From Deltaproteobacteria bacterium (lineage in GTDB: Bacteria > Myxococcota_A > Polyangia > Polyangiales > Ga0077539): a stretch of 64,000 bases of DNA. Below, piece by piece: positions 20,036-30,846 of this stretch. The stretch is taken from assembly GCA_016704445.1 (NCBI GenBank), contig JADJAE010000045.1, positions 31,307 through 95,306 of the forward strand. Direction: 5' to 3'. A program made the translations under genes and the position numbers. The notes beneath the pieces are model-generated. The model saw only the letters and a program-made list of their open reading frames with translations, ran no database searches and had not been told where the DNA came from. Position 1 is the stretch's first letter, and every line of letters begins with the position of its first letter.

Positions 20036-22505
20036 TCACAGGTCGAGGATGATCACGCCGGGGAACGACGCGCTGCAGACGACGCTGCCGTCGGTGCGTC
20101 CGCGGACGCCCGAGCGGCGGGCTACCTCGACGCCTCCGCGAATGGCCACGAGCGTCCAGGTCGTGTTGGCGACGGCGCTGGTGTACGCCTCGGGGCACAC
20201 GTAGTACCGGCCCGGGGTGAACGACGTCGGCCAGTAGATGTTCTCCGGACCACGCTGGCTGGTGTCGTCCACGTCGAGGGTGCCGCCGCAGGCGGTAGAC
20301 CGGCCGAAGTAGATCTCCGTGCCGCAGGGGGGCGTCACGTGAAGATCCATGTCGCCGGTGGTGCTCCAGGTGAGCGTGAAGCGCAGCGCCCCCTGGCCCA
20401 CGCAGGTGCCCGCGGCGCACGCCTGACCCGCCGAGCAGGCCCGGGCGCAGGCGCCGCAGTTGGCGTTGTCCGTCTGCAGGTCGCGGCACACGCCCGAGCA
20501 GTTGGTCTGGCCCGCCGCGCAGGTCACGCTGCACACGCCCGCCGAGCACACCTGGCCCGCCGAGCACACCCGGCCGCAGACGCCGCAGTTGGTGTTGTCG
20601 CTGCTGAGGTTGCGGCACACGCCCGAGCAGTTGGTGAGCCCGGCGCTGCACGCCACCACGCAGGCGCTCGACTGGCAGACCTGGCCCGACGGGCACACGC
20701 GCCCGCACACGCCGCAGTTGCTGTCGTCGCTGGTGAGGTCGCGGCACACGCCCGAGCAGTTGGTCTGCCCTGAGCCGCAGGACACCGTGCAGACGCTGCT
20801 GGCGCACACCTGCCCGGAGGGGCAGACCCGCGCGCAGGCGCCGCAGTTGGCGTTGTCGCTGCTGAGGTCGCGGCAGACGCCCGAGCAGTTGGAGGTGCCC
20901 GCCGCGCAGGAGACGTTGCACGTCCCCCCGGAGCAGACCGTTCCCGCCGCGCACGCGCGGCCGCACACGCCGCAGTTGGCGTTGTCGGTCAGCAGGTTGC
21001 GGCAGACGCCCGAGCAGTTGGTCTGACCCGAGGCGCACGACACGGTGCACACGCCGCTGGAGCAGATGGTCCCGGCGCCGCACACCCGAGCGCAGGCGCC
21101 GCAGTTGTTGTTGTCGCTGCTGAGGTCGCGGCAGACGCCCGAGCAGTTGGTGGTGCCCGCCGCGCAGGAGACGTTGCACGTCCCGCCGGAGCAGACCGTC
21201 CCCGCGGCGCAGACCCGGCCGCAGGCGCCGCAGTTGGCGTTGTCGGTGGTGAGGTCGCGGCACACGCCCGAGCAGTTGGTCGTGCCCGACGCGCACGAGA
21301 CCGAGCACACGCCCGCCGAGCAGACCTGCCCCGACGGGCACACCCGCCCGCACGCGCCGCAGTTGTTGTTGTCGGTGGTGAGGTCGCGGCACACGCCCGA
21401 GCAGTTGGTGGTGCCCGCGGCGCAGGAGACGGAGCACACGCCCGCCGGAGCAGACCTGGCCCGCCGGGCAGACCGCGGGCGCAGGCGCCGCAGTTGTTGT
21501 TGTCGGTGGTGAGGTCGCGGCACGCGCCCGAGCAGTTGGTCTGCCCCGCGGCGCACGACACGACGCACACGCCCGCCGAGCAGGCCTGGCCGGACGGGCA
21601 CACCCGGCCGCAGGCGCCGCAGTTGGCGTTGTCGGTCGCGAGGTCGCGGCAGACGCCCGAGCAGTTGGTCGTGCCCGACGCGCACGACACCGCGCACACG
21701 CCCGCCGAGCAGACCTGGCCCGCGGGGCAGACCCGGCCGCAGGCGCCGCAGTTGTTGTTGTCGGTCTGCAGGTCGCGGCAGACGCCCGAGCAGTTGGTCG
21801 TGCCCGCCGCGCAGGACACCGTGCACACGCTGTTGGTGCACACCTGCCCGGAGGGGCACACGCGGGCGCAGGCGCCGCAGTTGCTCTCGTCGCTGGTGAG
21901 GTCGCGGCACACGCCCGAGCAGTTGGTCTGCCCCGCGGCGCACGACACCGCGCAGGTGCCGCCGGTGCACACCTGGCCCGACGGGCAGACCCGTCCGCAG
22001 GCGCCGCAGTGGTTGAGGTCCGTCGTGAGGTCTCGGCAGAGGCCCGAGCAGTTGGTGGTGCCCGCCGCGCACGACACGGCGCAGGTGCCCGCCAGGCAGG
22101 CCTGGCCCGCCGCGCACACCCGGCCGCAGGCGCCGCAGTTGTTGTTGTCGCCGGTGAGGTCGCGGCAGACGCCCGAGCAGTTGGTGGTGCCCGCGCCGCA
22201 CGACACCGTGCACGCCCCCGCGGAGCACACCTGGCCCGAGGCGCAGGCGCGGCCGCAGGCGCCGCAGTTGGCGCGGTCGGTGGGAGGTCGCGGCAGACGC
22301 CCGAGCAGTTGGTGGTGCCCGCGCCGCAGGAGACGGCGCAGACGCCCGCGGAGCACACCTGCCCGCGGCGCAGACGCGGCCGCAGGCGCCGCAGTGGTTG
22401 AGGTCGGTGGTCAGGTCGCGGCAGGTGCCGGAGCAGTTGGTCTGGCCGCCGCCGCACGACACGGCGCAGACGCCGCCCGCGCAGGTCTGACCCGACGGGC
22501 ACACC
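20036..22505 (-). pseudogene. Cys-rich repeat lipoprotein, C-terminal part (five frameshifts) with DUF2135-like end
   Basis: This continues the repeat array of the 22411-25668 frame. The 43-residue repeat (8 Cys each; CGACGRVCPSGQVCSAGVC is typical) moves between the three minus-strand frames: apparent one-base losses near 22509, 22362 and 22282, and one-base gains near 21470 and 21446. From about 21440 the frame stays open to the stop at 20036. The last 120 residues are a different domain (LRFTLTWSTTGDMDLHVTPP ... GGTLDVDDTSQRGPENIYW) that resembles the DUF2135/YfaP beta-sandwich. Allowing for the indels, the full gene 20036-25668 would encode about 1,877 residues. Confidence 0.75.
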
Positions 22506-25500
22506 CGCCGCAGGCGCCGCAGTTGGCGTTGTCGGTGGTGAGGTCGCGGCAGACGCCCGAGCAGTTGGTGGTGCCCGCGCCGCAGGAGACGGCGCACACG
22601 CCCGCGGAGCACACCTGGCCCGCGGCGCAGACGCGGCCGCAGGCGCCGCAGTGGTTGTTGTCGGTGGTGAGGTCGCGGCAGACGCCCGAGCAGTTGGTGG
22701 TGCCCGCTCCGCACGACACGGCGCAGGCCCCCGCGGAGCACACCTGCCCCGACGGGCAGGCGCGGCCGCAGGCGCCGCAGTGGTTGGTGTCCGTCGCGAG
22801 GTCGCGGCAGACGCCCGAGCAGTTGGTGGTGCCCGACACGCAGGAGACGGTGCACGTCCCCGCGGAGCACACCTGGCCCGACGGGCAGGCGCGCCCGCAG
22901 GCGCCGCAGTTGTTGCTGTCGGTGGTGAGGTCGCGGCAGACGCCCGAGCAGTTGGTGGTGCCCGACACGCAGGTCACCGTGCACGCGCCCGCGGAGCACA
23001 CCTGGCCCGCGGGCGCAGGCGCCCGCAGGCGCCGCAGTTGTGGCGGTCGGTCGCGAGGTCGCGGCAGGCGCCCGAGCAGTTGGCCCGCCGGGCAGGCAAC
23101 GCGCAGCGCGCCGCCGGCGCAGATCTGGCCCGACGGGCAGACCGTGCCGCAGGCGCCGCAGTTGGTGCGGTCGGTGGTGAGGTCGCGGCAGACGCCCGAG
23201 CAGTTGGTGGTGCCCGCGCCGCACGACACGGTGCACACGCCCGCGGAGCACACCTGCCCCGCGGCGCACGCGCGGCCGCAGGCGCCGCAGTGGTTGACCC
23301 CGGTCTGGAGGTCGCGGCACACGCCGCCGCAGTTGGTGAGGCCCGCGCCGCACGACACGGTGCAGGTGCCGCGGGAGCAGACCGTCCCCGACGGGCACGA
23401 GCTGCCGCAGGTGCCGCAGTTGGAGTTGTCGCTCCCGAGGTCGCGGCAGACGCCCGCGCAGTTGGTGAGCCCGGCGAGGCAGGACACCTGGCAGACGCCC
23501 ACCGAGCAGACCGTCCCCGAGGGGCAGGCGGTGCCGCAGGCGCCGCAGTTGTTCACGTCCGTGTCGAGGTCGCGGCAGACGCCCGAGCAGTTGGAGGTGC
23601 CCGCGCCGCAGGAGACCTGGCACATCCCTCGGGAGCACACCTGCCCCGAGGCGCAGCCGCGGCCGCAGGCGCCGCAGTGGTTGTTGTCCGTGTCGAGGTC
23701 GCGGCAGACGCCCGAGCAGTTGGTGGTGCCCGCTCCGCAGGACACGGTGCACACGCCCGCGGAGCACACCTGCCCCGAGGCGCAGCCCACGCCGCACGCC
23801 CCGCAGTTGTTGACGTCCGTGTCGAGGTCGCGGCACACGCCCGAGCAGCTCGTGGTGCCGGCCACGCAGGACACCGTGCAGGCGCCGCGAGAGCACACCT
23901 GCCCCGAGGCGCAGACCACCCCGCAGGCGCCGCAGTTGAGGCGGTCGGTCTGCAGGTCGCGGCAGGTTCCGGCGCAGTCGACCTGGCCCGCGGGACAGGA
24001 GACGGTGCACGCGCCCGCCGAGCAGATCTGACCCGTCGGGCAGGCGGTGCCGCAGGCGCCGCAGTTGAGCCGGTCGGCCGTGAGGTCCCGGCAGACGCCC
24101 GAGCAGTTGGTCGTCCCGGTCACGCACGACACGGTGCACGCCCCGGCGGAGCACACCTGCCCGGAGGGGCAGGCCCGGCCGCATGCGCCGCAGTTGGCGA
24201 GGTCCGTCAGCGGGTCTCGGCAGACGCCGTCGCAGTTGTTGAGCCCTGCGCCGCACGACACGGTGCAGGTGCCGCGGGAGCAGACCGTCCCGGAGGGGCA
24301 GGCGTTGCCGCAGGCGCCGCAGTTGGCGTTGTCGCTCGATACGTCGCGGCAGATGCCCGAGCAGTTGGTCAGCCCCGAGAGGCACGACACCTGGCACATC
24401 CCCGCCGAGCAGACCGTCCCCGAGGGGCAGGCCATCCCGCAGGCGCCGCAGTGGTTGAGGTCGGTGGTGAGGTCGCGGCAGAGGCCCGAGCAGTTGGTGG
24501 TGCCCGCCACGCACGACACCTGGCACATGCCCATGGAGCACACCTGGCCCGCCGCGCAGGTCACCCCGCAGGCGCCGCAGTGGGCGAGGTCGGTGGTGAG
24601 GTCGCGGCAGACGCCCGAGCACTCGCTCAGCCCCGCGCCGCAGGAGACCTGGCACATCCCCCGGGAGCACACCTGGCCGGCCATGCAGCGGGTGCCGCAG
24701 ACGCCGCAGTGGTTGCTGTCGCTGGTGAGGTCGCGGCAGACGCCGTCGCAGCTCGAGAGCCCGCCGCCGCACGACACGACGCAGCGGCCGGCGGTGCACA
24801 CCTCGCCGGAGCTGCACGCGTTGCCGCAGGCGCCGCACCCGGCGCGGTCGGTCTGCAGGTCGCGGCACACGCTGGAGCAGTTGGTGAAGCCCGATCCGCA
24901 GGTGGTCTGGCACGCTCCTCGGACGCAGAACTGCCCGAAGGGGCACTCGTTGCCGCAGGCGCCGCAGTGGCGGATGTCGTTGGTGGTGTCGGCGCAGACC
25001 TCGCCGCCGCCCATCGGGCCCGCGTCGGAGCCCGCGGTGGCGCAGGGCATCAGCAGCTCGGAGCAGCGGATGCGGCAGCGGCCCGCCTGGCAGGAGTAGC
25101 CCTCCTGGCAGGTGTTGCCGCACGCGCCGCAGTTGGCCCGGTCGGTCATCAGCTCGGCGCAGTAGCGCAGCGCGCCGCCGTCCATCGGCGCAGGGGTGCT
25201 GCACTCGGTGGTGGTGCCGGTGCACATGAAGGTGCACGCCCCGTCCGCGCAGACCTGGTCGGTGCCGCACACGGTGCCGCAGGCGCCGCAGTTCATCCGG
25301 TCGGTCTGGAGGGAGGTGCAGCGCGCCGCGCCAGCGTCGGCGCCCGCGTCGCCGGCCGCCCCCGCGCAGAGCCGCTCGCCGGCCGCGCAGTTGGGGATGC
25401 ATGCGCCGTTCTGGCAGAGCTCGCTCGACGCGCATGCGCGCCCGCAGACGCCGCAGTTCTCGCGGTCCATCCGCGGGTCGGTGCAGCGGTCGTTGCAGGC

Positions 25501-25668
25501 GTTGAGGGGCGCGGGGCAGACCAGCACGTCCGCGGGGGCGTCCATGGTGACGTCCCCGGAGGCGGCGTCACGAGAGGGCGGACCCCCGACGACGCTGCTC
25601 CCGGTACAGCCGGCCATCGCCAGCAGCGCGAGGGCCATGAGGAGAAATGGCGGCTTTGGATGTGGCAT
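22411..25668 (-). CDS. Cys-rich tandem-repeat lipoprotein, N-terminal part
   Basis: Begins MPHPKPPFLLMALALLAMAG followed by the lipobox Cys, then a short Asp/Ala linker and a long array of 8-Cys repeats of about 43 residues (C1, C4, C8, C14, C19, C23, C30, C34 within the unit; SGVCRDL closes each one). The first few units are more divergent and carry insertions. The array over the whole gene is about 35 units long. A local double shift at about 23015-23085 turns one unit into an Arg/Leu-rich nonsense stretch before the frame returns. Many disulfides and the lipid anchor point to an extended, rigid rod on the outer surface. No enzymatic motif is seen. Confidence 0.8.
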   Translation of the reverse strand: MPHPKPPFLLMALALLAMAGCTGSSVVGGPPSRDAASGDVTMDAPADVLVCPAPLNACNDRCTDPRMDRENCGVCGRACASSELCQNGACIPNCAAGERLCAGAAGDAGADAGAARCTSLQTDRMNCGACGTVCGTDQVCADGACTFMCTGTTTECSTPAPMDGGALRYCAELMTDRANCGACGNTCQEGYSCQAGRCRIRCSELLMPCATAGSDAGPMGGGEVCADTTNDIRHCGACGNECPFGQFCVRGACQTTCGSGFTNCSSVCRDLQTDRAGCGACGNACSSGEVCTAGRCVVSCGGGLSSCDGVCRDLTSDSNHCGVCGTRCMAGQVCSRGMCQVSCGAGLSECSGVCRDLTTDLAHCGACGVTCAAGQVCSMGMCQVSCVAGTTNCSGLCRDLTTDLNHCGACGMACPSGTVCSAGMCQVSCLSGLTNCSGICRDVSSDNANCGACGNACPSGTVCSRGTCTVSCGAGLNNCDGVCRDPLTDLANCGACGRACPSGQVCSAGACTVSCVTGTTNCSGVCRDLTADRLNCGACGTACPTGQICSAGACTVSCPAGQVDCAGTCRDLQTDRLNCGACGVVCASGQVCSRGACTVSCVAGTTSCSGVCRDLDTDVNNCGACGVGCASGQVCSAGVCTVSCGAGTTNCSGVCRDLDTDNNHCGACGRGCASGQVCSRGMCQVSCGAGTSNCSGVCRDLDTDVNNCGACGTACPSGTVCSVGVCQVSCLAGLTNCAGVCRDLGSDNSNCGTCGSSCPSGTVCSRGTCTVSCGAGLTNCGGVCRDLQTGVNHCGACGRACAAGQVCSAGVCTVSCGAGTTNCSGVCRDLTTDRTNCGACGTVCPSGQICAGGALRVACPAGQLLGRLPRPRDRPPQLRRLRAPAPAGQVCSAGACTVTCVSGTTNCSGVCRDLTTDSNNCGACGRACPSGQVCSAGTCTVSCVSGTTNCSGVCRDLATDTNHCGACGRACPSGQVCSAGACAVSCGAGTTNCSGVCRDLTTDNNHCGACGRVCAAGQVCSAGVCAVSCGAGTTNCSGVCRDLTTDNANCGACGGCARRVRPARAASAPCRAAAARPTAPAPAAT

Positions 25669-25754
25669 GGGCGAGCGTTCCTTCCAGCGATGGAGGGTAT
25701 GCTCGGAGTCCGTATGCCGGACAGCGGTTCTGTCAGGTAATCAGCCCACTGCAA

Positions 25755-25784
25755 AACAGGGAAAGAAGCCGAGCCGTGGTCGGC

Positions 25785-25785
<1 letters not shown>
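25755..25785 (-). terminator. Rho-independent terminator after prfC
   Basis: On the minus strand AGCCGA and TCGGCT form a 6-bp stem with a 7-base loop, directly followed by TCTTTCCCTGTTTT. It overlaps the prfC stop codon and lies before the Cys-rich gene that starts at 25668, so it probably separates the two genes. Confidence 0.55.
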
Positions 25786-27383
<1,598 letters not shown>

Positions 27384-27411
27384 GGCGCGGGGCACATAGC
27401 CCAACGCCCCG

Positions 27412-28488
27412 TCACTCGTCCAACAGCACCCGTTCGCGACCGTGCTCCGCGATGGACTCCCGGATGCGCCGGAGCAGGGCCTCGCGGCGCGCGGAATACG
27501 CCGCCCAGTAACGGGCCGTCTCCAGCCGGCGGAAGCGGAGCCCGTCGCGGCGCACCTCCGCCCGCACCGCGTCGGCGGTCGCCCGCTCGATGCCCGGGAG
27601 CAGCGAGGCCGGGATGCGCTCGATGTGGTCGATGCCGCCGCGGTCGACCTGCACCAGGTTCTGCAGGAACCAACCCCGGTTGTTGTCGCGAAACACCAGG
27701 TCGCCGTGCTCGTCGAGCGGGACGTTGGCGGCGTTCCAGCGGTCTAAGTTGCCTTGGAGGTAGTCGAAGGCGATGAGCCCCGCGATCTGCGCCGCGCGCC
27801 GCCGGCTGGCCGGGGGGATGTCGTTGCGGGCGGACATCCAGCGGCTCCACTCGTCGCGCGCCTCGGGCTCGTGGAGCCCCGAGTGGTGGAGCACGGGCAT
27901 CCAGTAGATGGCCACGCCGCGGATGGAGCCGTCGCGCTCGCGGATGAGGTCGCGGTCGTTGGCGAAGGACTCGATCACCGACGCGGGCACCGTGCGGCTC
28001 ACCGCCGGAGGGACGCGCCCGGTGATGCCCAGCACCCGAGCCAGCCGGTAGCCCAGCACCTCGTGCTTCCACCACTGGTGCTCGCCCCGGCGCGCCGGCT
28101 TGAACCCGATCTCCACCCCGTCGCCCAGGTCGCAGTGGAACACCAGCGTGCTGCTGCTGAAGCGGTGCAGCACCCGCTGCACGGGCCTCGTCGCCATCGC
28201 CTGGAGCAGCGCCTCCTCGTCCTGGCCGCGGAACCGCCGGATGCCGTCGGGGCGCTGCGCCGGGGCGGCGGGCTCCATCGCCGCGGCGGGAGCGCCGGCG
28301 TCGGCGGTTGGGGGAGGGGCTTCGACCGCCGGGGCGTCGAGGGGGGCGCCCGCGTCGACGGCGGCCCTCGCGGTGGCCACCTCGGAGAGCAGCGGGGGTC
28401 GGGCCCCGACGGGCCCCCGGGTGCAGGCGGTGAGCAGGGTGAGCGCCGCGAACGTCCCCATGCCCGCGCGCTGCCGCCGTCGATCCAT
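27412..28488 (-). CDS. Fam20C-like lipoprotein kinase
   Basis: A 358-residue protein starting at ATG 28488 (MDRRRQRAGMGTFAALTLLT) with a lipobox (LLTAC). A Pro/Ala linker precedes a domain whose key motifs match Fam20-type secretory kinases: a candidate ATP-binding Lys in EIGFKPARR, the helix-C Glu in WWKHEVLGYRLARVLG, the catalytic loop FDYLQGNLDRWNAANV (compare Fam20C GNMDRHH) and the metal-binding Asp in VFRDNNRGW (compare LDNGRGFG). The order and spacing agree with that fold. It would act outside the cytoplasm, which raises the question of its nucleotide source. The HipA/PI4K-like branches of the same superfamily are the alternative. The substrate is unknown. Confidence 0.75.
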   Translation of the reverse strand: MDRRRQRAGMGTFAALTLLTACTRGPVGARPPLLSEVATARAAVDAGAPLDAPAVEAPPPTADAGAPAAAMEPAAPAQRPDGIRRFRGQDEEALLQAMATRPVQRVLHRFSSSTLVFHCDLGDGVEIGFKPARRGEHQWWKHEVLGYRLARVLGITGRVPPAVSRTVPASVIESFANDRDLIRERDGSIRGVAIYWMPVLHHSGLHEPEARDEWSRWMSARNDIPPASRRRAAQIAGLIAFDYLQGNLDRWNAANVPLDEHGDLVFRDNNRGWFLQNLVQVDRGGIDHIERIPASLLPGIERATADAVRAEVRRDGLRFRRLETARYWAAYSARREALLRRIRESIAEHGRERVLLDE

Positions 28489-28563
28489 CGTCGGGGCGCA
28501 CGCTAGCACCGACGGGACATCGCCCGCGACCCCGATCACGTTCTAGAGTCGGAGCACCCTGTG

Positions 28564-30015
28564 ATGCTCCCTCCGAGGAAAGCTCCCTACGCGTGGTCGG
28601 CCGCGCTCCGTGCGGCGGCGCTGCTGGTGACCGCGGCGCTGGCCACCACCCGCTGCGCGTCCGGCGCGTGCGACCTGAACTCGGACTGCGTCGCCGGCAC
28701 GTACTGCGGCTACGACCACCAGTGCCGCTACGACTGCTACGAGGACCGTGACTGCAACGACGGCTCCTTCTGCAACCGCGACCGGGGGCGCTGCCAGGTG
28801 ATCAGCGCCGACGCCGGGGTCACGCCGGACGCCGCGGAGACGCCCGACGCCGGGGTGGTGAAGAAGGACGCGGGCGAGACGCCCATGGACGTCTCGAGGC
28901 CGCGAGACATGGGCGTCGATGTCCCCGTGGCAATGGATGTCCCCGTGGCGGTAGACGTCCCGGTGGCGATGGACATGGGCCCTCCTCCGGTGGACGTGGG
29001 CCCTCCCCCGGTGGACCTCGGCCCTCCGGTGGACCTCGGCTCCCCGGGGCGCGCGGCGTACCTCGACGCCTGCATGACCAACGACGACTGCGCGAGCGGC
29101 GAGTGCCTCACCACGAGCGGCGGAGCGCGCTTCTGCACCCGCCGCTGCGTCTCGACCATCGACTGCGCGGACGGCTTCCTCTGCGACAGCCCCCCGGCGG
29201 GCAGGCCTGCGCGCTGCGTCCCCGACGACACGGGCACGGCGTGCGACGCGAGGACGGCGGTGCCCTGCGCCCGCTTCTGCGTGGGCAACCCGGTGACCGG
29301 CCTCTCGGCGCACTGCACCCACGAGTGCCGCACGGCGGCCGACTGCCCCGCGGGCTACGGCTGCCAGGACGCGGGCGGCGGCCAGCGGGTGTGCATCGCC
29401 GCCGAGCAGCCCTGCAGCCGAGGGACCGACTGCACCACCAACCTCTGCGTCGGTACCGTGGGCGGCTTCCAGGGCTGCACCTCGCGCTGCACCAGCGACA
29501 GCGACTGCCCCCGGCGCATGACCGTCAACGTCGAGGGCCTGGGGCGCTTCGCGCTGCCTCCGTACCAGTGCCGCCTGGTCGAGGGAGAGCGCATCTGCGT
29601 GCCGCCGCTGGAGATCACCGGCGGAGACCTCTCCGGCAGCAACGAGCTTGGCGCGTCGTGCGGAGCAGGCGGTGTTCCGCTCTGCCGCAGCGGCGTGTGC
29701 GACTCGGAGACCAACGTCTGCGTGCAGGGCTGCACGCCTGCGGGCGGCTGCCCGAGCGGCTTCGTCTGTCGACCGTGGGTCGACGGCGCGGACATCTATC
29801 TGGTGTGCGGCCGCTCGGTGACCGGCAACGTGCTCATCGGGGGGAGGTGCTCCGTCGGCGCGGACTGCGCCTCGGGGCTCTGTCAGGGATCTTCGTCGGG
29901 AGGACCGGGGTACTGCACGAGGTTCTGCAGCGACCGGCTGTGTCCGACGGGTATGCGCTGCACGCCCCTCGGATCGTCCTTCGACGGAACGCCGATCTCG
30001 CTCTGCCAGCCGTAG
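28564..30015 (+). CDS. Cys-rich exported protein with Asp/Pro linker
   Basis: A 483-residue protein. ATG 28564 has GGAG 9 bases upstream; a GTG directly before it is a less likely start. The signal region (LRAAALLVTAALATTRC) may be a lipobox. Two short Cys modules (CDLNSDCVAGTYCGYDHQCR) come first, then a low-complexity linker (about 95-160) of VDVPVAMD and PPPVDVGPP units, then five or so Cys-rich modules of the form CxxxxDCxxGxC and CPxGxxC. These resemble EGF-like or Dickkopf-like disulfide modules. It is divergent from the Fam20-like kinase gene, 75 bases away, so a shared promoter region is likely. Function unknown. Confidence 0.8.
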   Translation: MLPPRKAPYAWSAALRAAALLVTAALATTRCASGACDLNSDCVAGTYCGYDHQCRYDCYEDRDCNDGSFCNRDRGRCQVISADAGVTPDAAETPDAGVVKKDAGETPMDVSRPRDMGVDVPVAMDVPVAVDVPVAMDMGPPPVDVGPPPVDLGPPVDLGSPGRAAYLDACMTNDDCASGECLTTSGGARFCTRRCVSTIDCADGFLCDSPPAGRPARCVPDDTGTACDARTAVPCARFCVGNPVTGLSAHCTHECRTAADCPAGYGCQDAGGGQRVCIAAEQPCSRGTDCTTNLCVGTVGGFQGCTSRCTSDSDCPRRMTVNVEGLGRFALPPYQCRLVEGERICVPPLEITGGDLSGSNELGASCGAGGVPLCRSGVCDSETNVCVQGCTPAGGCPSGFVCRPWVDGADIYLVCGRSVTGNVLIGGRCSVGADCASGLCQGSSSGGPGYCTRFCSDRLCPTGMRCTPLGSSFDGTPISLCQP

Positions 30016-30022
30016 CGGCGGC

Positions 30023-30706
30023 TCAGCGAACCAGGATCACGCCCGCCATGCTCGGCTGGTGGAAGTTGCAGTAGTAGGGGTAGATCCCCGGCGTCGCGAA
30101 GGTGAAGGACACCGAGCTGCCGGAGTCGGTGTTGGCGATCGGGTTCGGGGTGGCGCCGGTTCCGGACTGGCTCGGAGCCACGCCGGTGCGGAGCGGATGG
30201 CTGGTGAACGGGCCCGAGAAGTTCACCATCTGGCCCGCCGAGATGATCATGCACCTGGGGCTGTAGGCGGAGCCGACCACCCCGCCGAAGGTCACGCTGC
30301 GCTCGCCCGTGGTCCTGCGGTCGACGTACATCGCCTCGGTGCATCCATGGATCTCCATGAGCGCCGCGCCCGCGTCGGTGGCGGAGCCCGTGTCCGTCAC
30401 GGTGCCCGCGTCGGTGGTGGAGCCCGCGTCGGTGGTGGAGCCGGTGTCCGTCACGGTGCCCGCGTCGGTGGTGGTGCCCGAGTCGGTGGTCGTGCCGGTG
30501 TCCGTGGCGGTGCCGGTGTCCGTCACGGTGCCCGCGTCGGTGGTCGTTCCGGTGTCCGTGGTCGTTCCGGTGTCCGTGGCGGTGCCGGTGTCGACGATGG
30601 CGCCGGTGTCGGTGGCGGCGTCCGTCACGGGGGCGGGGTCGTCGCTGCAACCCGCCATCATGCCGGCCATAAGAAGAGCGGATCCAAGAATGAAGTTCGT
30701 ACGCAT
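30023..30706 (-). CDS. Cupredoxin-domain lipoprotein with TDTGT-repeat linker
   Basis: A 227-residue protein beginning MRTNFILGSALLMAGMMAGC (lipobox). A GGAGAG lies 8 bases before the ATG at 30706. Residues about 25-110 are a repeat linker of TDTGTATDTG and TTTDAGTV units. The C-terminal domain (about 120-227) is plastocyanin-like: a His in FTSHPLRTG and the copper-binding end YYCNFHQPSMAGVILV, which supplies the Cys, His and Met ligands of a type 1 copper site. It is probably a periplasmic or surface electron carrier. It converges on the Cys-rich gene with 7 bases between. Confidence 0.88.
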   Translation of the reverse strand: MRTNFILGSALLMAGMMAGCSDDPAPVTDAATDTGAIVDTGTATDTGTTTDTGTTTDAGTVTDTGTATDTGTTTDSGTTTDAGTVTDTGSTTDAGSTTDAGTVTDTGSATDAGAALMEIHGCTEAMYVDRRTTGERSVTFGGVVGSAYSPRCMIISAGQMVNFSGPFTSHPLRTGVAPSQSGTGATPNPIANTDSGSSVSFTFATPGIYPYYCNFHQPSMAGVILVR

Positions 30707-30846
30707 CGGTGATCTCTCCGTGAGCGTCGGGTCCCTCCCGGCGCTGCTCGGCGGCATATCTACCGCAGTTCTCCCCGCGCTGAGCATTCGTCGACGGAGG
30801 GCGCATGACCTCCGGCGTCCTCGTCGCTTCTCTCCCGAAGAGTCGC

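Noticed and set aside
20401..24950. Regular 129-base periodicity considered as a CRISPR-like array
   Set aside because: There are no short identical repeats with unique spacers; the period is a 43-codon coding repeat.
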